A DNA stretch of 7,075 nucleotides from Sphingomonas sp. GTDB taxonomy: Bacteria > Pseudomonadota > Alphaproteobacteria > Sphingomonadales > Sphingomonadaceae. The notes beneath the pieces are model-generated. The model worked only from the letters and a program-made list of their open reading frames with translations, did not search any database and was not told where the DNA came from. The position numbers were made by a program, and so were the translations under genes. Below are positions 4,448-7,075 of the stretch, one piece after another; position 1 is the first letter of the stretch, and every line of letters starts with the position of its first letter. The stretch is taken from NCBI GenBank assembly GCA_030146605.1, contig JASLBO010000428.1, positions 1 to 7,075 on the forward strand. Direction: 5' to 3'.

Positions 4448-5212
4448 ATGTCAGTGGCCACACCCTCCCCGCTCATCTCGGAGCTCGGTACCGAGCGTCG
4501 GATCGTTATTTGCGCCGCTTTGGCATTGACGCTGCTCGCGCTGATATTTCGCAACGATCGGGCGCTTCTGCTCGGGCCGGGCGCGCCGGCCGACCGCGAT
4601 GCGAGCGCGTTCACTGCGATCGTCGCGCCGCCGGTGGTAAGCGGCGTATCGGTTTCTCGCTTTTCCGGGCCCTTGGCCGATTCTCGTCGAGTGGGAGCCC
4701 GCGCACCCGCGATCCGAACCGGCGGCGCTTCCGGCGTCGCGCCCGTCTTCGTAGCGCCTGGTGCGTCGGCAGGCGCAGGCGAAGGCACCCCGGCTTCGGT
4801 CCTCCCGGTAGAATCGGCGAGCGCCGATGGGCCCGCGCGCAGCTACACGCCGCAGATGGCGAGCTTCATCGGCTTGCCGGGCGGCGTGATCTTCGGTTCG
4901 GGCGGCACGACCCCGCCGATCACCCCGACGAATCCGACCGATCCCACCACGCCGACGAACCCGACCAACCCTGTCGATCCGACCAATCCAACCAATCCGA
5001 CTAACCCTGTCGATCCAACCAACCCCACGACCCCCACGGACCCCATCGACCCGACAACGCCCCCGGTCACGACGCCGGATCCAGGGCCCGGCGCGGTTCC
5101 CGAACCGGTGAGCTGGGCGTTGATGATCCTGGGTATCTTTATGGTCGGAGGATCGCTGCGCCGCCGCCGTGCGGCAGAGCCCGCGCATGCGGAGCTGGTT
5201 GCCGCGGCATAA
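4448..5212 (+). CDS. PEPxxWA-CTERM surface protein with 12-residue repeats
   Basis: A 254-residue envelope protein of unknown function. The N-terminus has a basic patch (R17-R18) and one hydrophobic segment (about 19-34) without an obvious A-x-A cleavage site, so it may be a signal anchor. The middle is low-complexity and rich in Ala, Gly, Pro and Ser. Residues 162-209 form four units of 12 residues on the plan NP[TV]DPTNPTNPT, the last degenerate. The end carries VPEPVSWALMILG (217-229), then hydrophobic residues and RRRR (238-241): the PEPxxWA-type CTERM signal that exosortases recognise. A 13-residue tail after the arginines is unusual. ATG 4448 lacks a strong ribosome binding site; an upstream in-frame TTG (4412) is less likely. 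The gene ends 10 bases from a convergent protease gene. Confidence 0.8.
   Translation: MSVATPSPLISELGTERRIVICAALALTLLALIFRNDRALLLGPGAPADRDASAFTAIVAPPVVSGVSVSRFSGPLADSRRVGARAPAIRTGGASGVAPVFVAPGASAGAGEGTPASVLPVESASADGPARSYTPQMASFIGLPGGVIFGSGGTTPPITPTNPTDPTTPTNPTNPVDPTNPTNPTNPVDPTNPTTPTDPIDPTTPPVTTPDPGPGAVPEPVSWALMILGIFMVGGSLRRRRAAEPAHAELVAAA
4931..5074 (+). repeat. 36-bp tandem repeats within the PEP-CTERM gene
   Basis: Four 36-base units begin at 4931, 4967, 5003 and 5039. Units two and three share the identical 14-mer AACCCTGTCGATCC at 4967 and 5003; units one and four have diverged. Each unit encodes 12 residues, with proline at every third position of most triplets. Copy number is likely to vary between strains by slippage or recombination, which is inference. 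Confidence 0.8.
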
Positions 5213-5222
5213 CGCTTGCCGG

Positions 5223-5765
5223 TCAGAGCCGGTCGCTGCCGATCACCATCCGGTCGCCGTCGAGCGTGATCGGCCCGAGTTTGCTCAGTACGCTCTGACC
5301 CAATAACGACACTTTGAGCCCGCCCGCGGGCACCGCCGCCGGCATCGCATCGAACGATCGCCCGCCGACCTCGAGCGTATCGGCGCTCGCCCACGACATC
5401 GTCGAAGGCCCCGATGCGGTCTGGAGCGCGCCTGCGATCGAATCGCCGTCGGTGCGCAGCTTCGCCCGCGCGGCATCCTCTGCCGAAAGGACCAGCGCAG
5501 TCGCTCCGGTGTCGATCAGGAAGCGGACGCGCGTCCCGTTGACTTCACCATGGATGTAGAAAAGCCCGTCGGGCGCGCGATCGAGCACGATGCGCTTGCG
5601 GCCGCGCCACGGCCTGGCGTCGGGCACCGGTGCGGAGATCGCGACGGATGCGATCGGCGCGACGGGTGCCCCGGCCGGGCGCGCGGGCGGCTGCGCCGAG
5701 GCGGCCACCAACGCGGTGCCCGTCGCCGCCATCGCGGCCAGCCAGAGAAAACGCTCATCGACCAT
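5223..5765 (-). CDS. Periplasmic retropepsin-like aspartic protease
   Basis: A 180-residue single-domain aspartic protease of the clan AA, retropepsin-like type (similar to the bacterial families annotated as TIGR02281 or DTGA proteases). A signal peptide is predicted at residues 1-24 (FLWLAAMAATGTALVAASA, then QPP), placing it in the periplasm or membrane-associated. A Pro/Ala linker follows to about residue 50. The catalytic motif is F82-L-I-D85-T-G-A88 followed by TALVLS, and the late hydrophobic-hydrophobic-Gly element is L154-L-G156. Retropepsins act as dimers with one DTG per subunit, which fits the single motif. There is no strong ribosome binding site before ATG 5765. The gene converges with the PEP-CTERM gene across 10 bases. 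Substrate unknown. Confidence 0.87.
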   Translation of the reverse strand: MVDERFLWLAAMAATGTALVAASAQPPARPAGAPVAPIASVAISAPVPDARPWRGRKRIVLDRAPDGLFYIHGEVNGTRVRFLIDTGATALVLSAEDAARAKLRTDGDSIAGALQTASGPSTMSWASADTLEVGGRSFDAMPAAVPAGGLKVSLLGQSVLSKLGPITLDGDRMVIGSDRL

Positions 5766-5854
5766 GCCGGCCGATTTCGCACATCGCCTTGAACATATGG
5801 CGAAGGCAGATGGTTAACGTTTGGGCCGTATCGGCCTGTGGCGCTCCACTGCCT

Positions 5855-5875
5855 CTCGCCCCCAGCAAGGGGGAG
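5855..5875. repeat. Imperfect GC-rich palindrome, REP-like
   Basis: CCCCC (5859-5863) and GGGGG (5869-5873) pair around AGCAA, with outer CT/AG pairs possible across a two-base bulge. It resembles the C-rich repeat at 22-60 and lies in the 128-base gap between the two minus-strand genes. No T-tract is present on the minus strand, so it is not an obvious terminator. Confidence 0.4.
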
Positions 5876-5893
5876 CGGGGGCGTCGATGCGTC

Positions 5894-6757
5894 CTAGCCG
5901 ATCGCGTGCGGGGTTCCGCTCCTGCGCGTCTCGCCGAGCCGGCGAAGCCGCCAGCGCTGCACGCCCGCGGCCGCGCCGAGGACCAACGCCACCAGCAAGC
6001 ACTGGAAAGCGCCCCAGAAATAGGACACCCGCATCGCGAAATTGCTCGTGTAGAGCACGTAATGCGGCGTCGCGACTTCGTAGCCGGCATCGTTGAACAG
6101 GCGAATGATATCCCCGCGCAACGCATTCCGGCGCAGCGTACCGGTGATTTCCTCCAGCTTCGGCGCGGCGGGGCCGGCGCTCGTCTGGACGAAATAGCGC
6201 AGCTTGTTGCCCTTCTCGCTCTTGCCCGTCATCGGCACGAAGCGCACGCCCCAGCCCGAAAGCGGGGTGTCCGCATCCATCACCGCGATGCGATCATAGC
6301 GGACATTGCCCGAGAGCGTCGCCGCGCCATCATCATGCACGATCAGGTCCGCGCTGCGCGCATCGATCCGCGCCGGCGCTCCGGTGGCGAGCGACAGGCT
6401 GAAGGCATGAACGAGCAGGGCGATGGCGGCGAGGCCCGCGATTCCCGCCAGCACGGCGAGGAACCGGATGAGGAGCCGCCCCTGGCCATAGACCGTCGCC
6501 GCCTTGCGCTCGCGCTGCGACAGCACATAGAGCACCGGCACGCCGAGCAGCACGACGAGCAGACACGCTGAGGCCAGCGGGAAATAGCCGCCGAATTGCG
6601 CGAACTGCCATTCGGCGAAGCGCGCGATCAGCCCGGTATAGAGCGCCGTCTGCCAGATAAAGAACAAGGCGACGATCGCCAGCCAGCCGATGAGCAGGCG
6701 GCTGACGCTGATCGCACGCCTCGATCGCGCCGCCGCAGGCTGGGTGTTCTCGGTCAT
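5894..6757 (-). CDS. Four-helix membrane protein of unknown function
   Basis: I do not recognise the family. The 287-residue product has predicted transmembrane helices at about 21-40, 58-80, 97-122 and 245-266. Basic residues at RSRR (11-14), QRERK (81-85) and RWRLRR (268-273) put the N-terminus, the second loop and the C-terminus in the cytoplasm, leaving residues about 123-244 as a periplasmic domain. That domain contains SADLIVHDDGAATLSGNVRY and a region around residues 199-235 that looks folded (KLEEITGTLRRNALRGDIIR). The start ATG 6757 is supported by GGGGGA (6765-6770) 7 bases upstream. The gene starts 72 bases after the isomerase-like gene on the same strand, so co-transcription is plausible. 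A link to envelope assembly or export is only inferred from neighbours. Confidence 0.75.
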   Translation of the reverse strand: MTENTQPAAARSRRAISVSRLLIGWLAIVALFFIWQTALYTGLIARFAEWQFAQFGGYFPLASACLLVVLLGVPVLYVLSQRERKAATVYGQGRLLIRFLAVLAGIAGLAAIALLVHAFSLSLATGAPARIDARSADLIVHDDGAATLSGNVRYDRIAVMDADTPLSGWGVRFVPMTGKSEKGNKLRYFVQTSAGPAAPKLEEITGTLRRNALRGDIIRLFNDAGYEVATPHYVLYTSNFAMRVSYFWGAFQCLLVALVLGAAAGVQRWRLRRLGETRRSGTPHAIG

Positions 6758-6829
6758 CTGGCAATCCCCCGTGTGCGATACTTACCGCAGGTGCGAACAA
6801 GCACATCCGGTGCGGAAATTCTATGATTT

Positions 6830-7075
6830 TCAGCGTGCTGCCGGGCCAAAACCTTCACGATAGCGTATCTGCGCCCCACGCCGCTCGTTCGCGACGATCG
6901 TCTCGAGCCGGCGCGTGAGCCTTTCGCGTCGGATGACGGCGTCGGCGACCCGGTTCGCCTGCTCGCCCGTGATCCCCGCGGGTTCGCGTGCCTGCACCAC
7001 CGCCAGCCGCGCCGGCGCACCGCCGAGAAGCGCAACCGGCGCACTCCCCGCGCCGAGCAACGCGGCGGCATCGGC
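6830..7075 (-). CDS. C-terminal part of EpsD/SurA-like peptidyl-prolyl isomerase (partial)
   Basis: The frame is open to the right edge of the window, so only the last 81 residues are visible and the 5' end is missing. The segment ends with a helix and strand typical of EpsD/SurA-type isomerases: EQANRVADAVIRRERLTRRL, then a short linker and GAQIRYREGFGPAAR, where the GA-I-Y-x-GF ending resembles EpsD-family proteins of exosortase/EPS loci. The preceding PARLAVVQAREPAGIT fits the strand before the final helix. The parvulin catalytic domain is not in view, so family assignment rests on a C-terminal resemblance recalled from memory. If right, it would be an extracytoplasmic chaperone of an exopolysaccharide locus extending beyond the window. 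Confidence 0.45.
   Translation of the reverse strand, partial: ADAAALLGAGSAPVALLGGAPARLAVVQAREPAGITGEQANRVADAVIRRERLTRRLETIVANERRGAQIRYREGFGPAAR

Noticed and set aside
4931..5074. Repeat array considered as CRISPR or regulatory repeats
   Set aside because: The units are in frame within a gene, encode a regular 12-residue pattern, and have no spacers.

Overview
The window looks like chromosome of a GC-rich alphaproteobacterium, most likely a member of the Sphingomonadales. This rests on the high GC at third codon positions, a 65-residue SecE, a C-terminal sorting signal of the PEPxxWA type common in sphingomonads, and GAAA-loop GC-rich terminators. No genus or species can be assigned from the sequence alone.

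Left part (about 80-3260): a housekeeping block. A good sigma-70-type promoter (83-111) drives secE (223-420) and nusG (435-974), which end at a strong intrinsic terminator (1005-1033). rplK (2074-2505) and rplA (2510-3202) follow and end at a second, very similar terminator (3227-3253). In many bacteria nusG runs directly into rplK. Here about 1.1 kb lies between them, holding a two-gene accessory cassette: an unrecognised 98-residue protein (1205-1501) and a 103-residue XRE-type helix-turn-helix protein (1521-1832). An AT-rich promoter region with an operator-like palindrome precedes the cassette and a REP-like palindrome (1857-1884) follows it. The layout resembles a toxin-antitoxin or autoregulated module, but the first protein matches no toxin family that I recognise.

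Middle (3260-4447): a PilZ-domain protein (3326-4009) with a helical C-terminal extension, then about 440 bases with no supportable gene but two hairpins, one of them a possible terminator.

Right part (4448-7075): surface and envelope genes. A 254-residue protein with an N-terminal hydrophobic segment, a Pro/Thr/Asn/Asp tract of 12-residue repeats and a PEPxxWA-CTERM anchor signal ends 10 bases from a convergent gene for a periplasmic retropepsin-like aspartic protease (5223-5765, minus). Upstream of the protease on the minus strand lie a four-helix membrane protein of unknown function (5894-6757) and the 3' end of a gene (6830-7075) whose C-terminus resembles EpsD/SurA-type peptidyl-prolyl isomerases of exopolysaccharide/exosortase loci. 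The PEP-CTERM protein and the EpsD-like fragment hint that an exosortase/EPS locus may lie beyond the right edge; this is inference.

The best candidates for something undescribed are the nusG-rplK cassette with its layered leader, and the repeat-bearing PEPxxWA protein facing a retropepsin-like protease.
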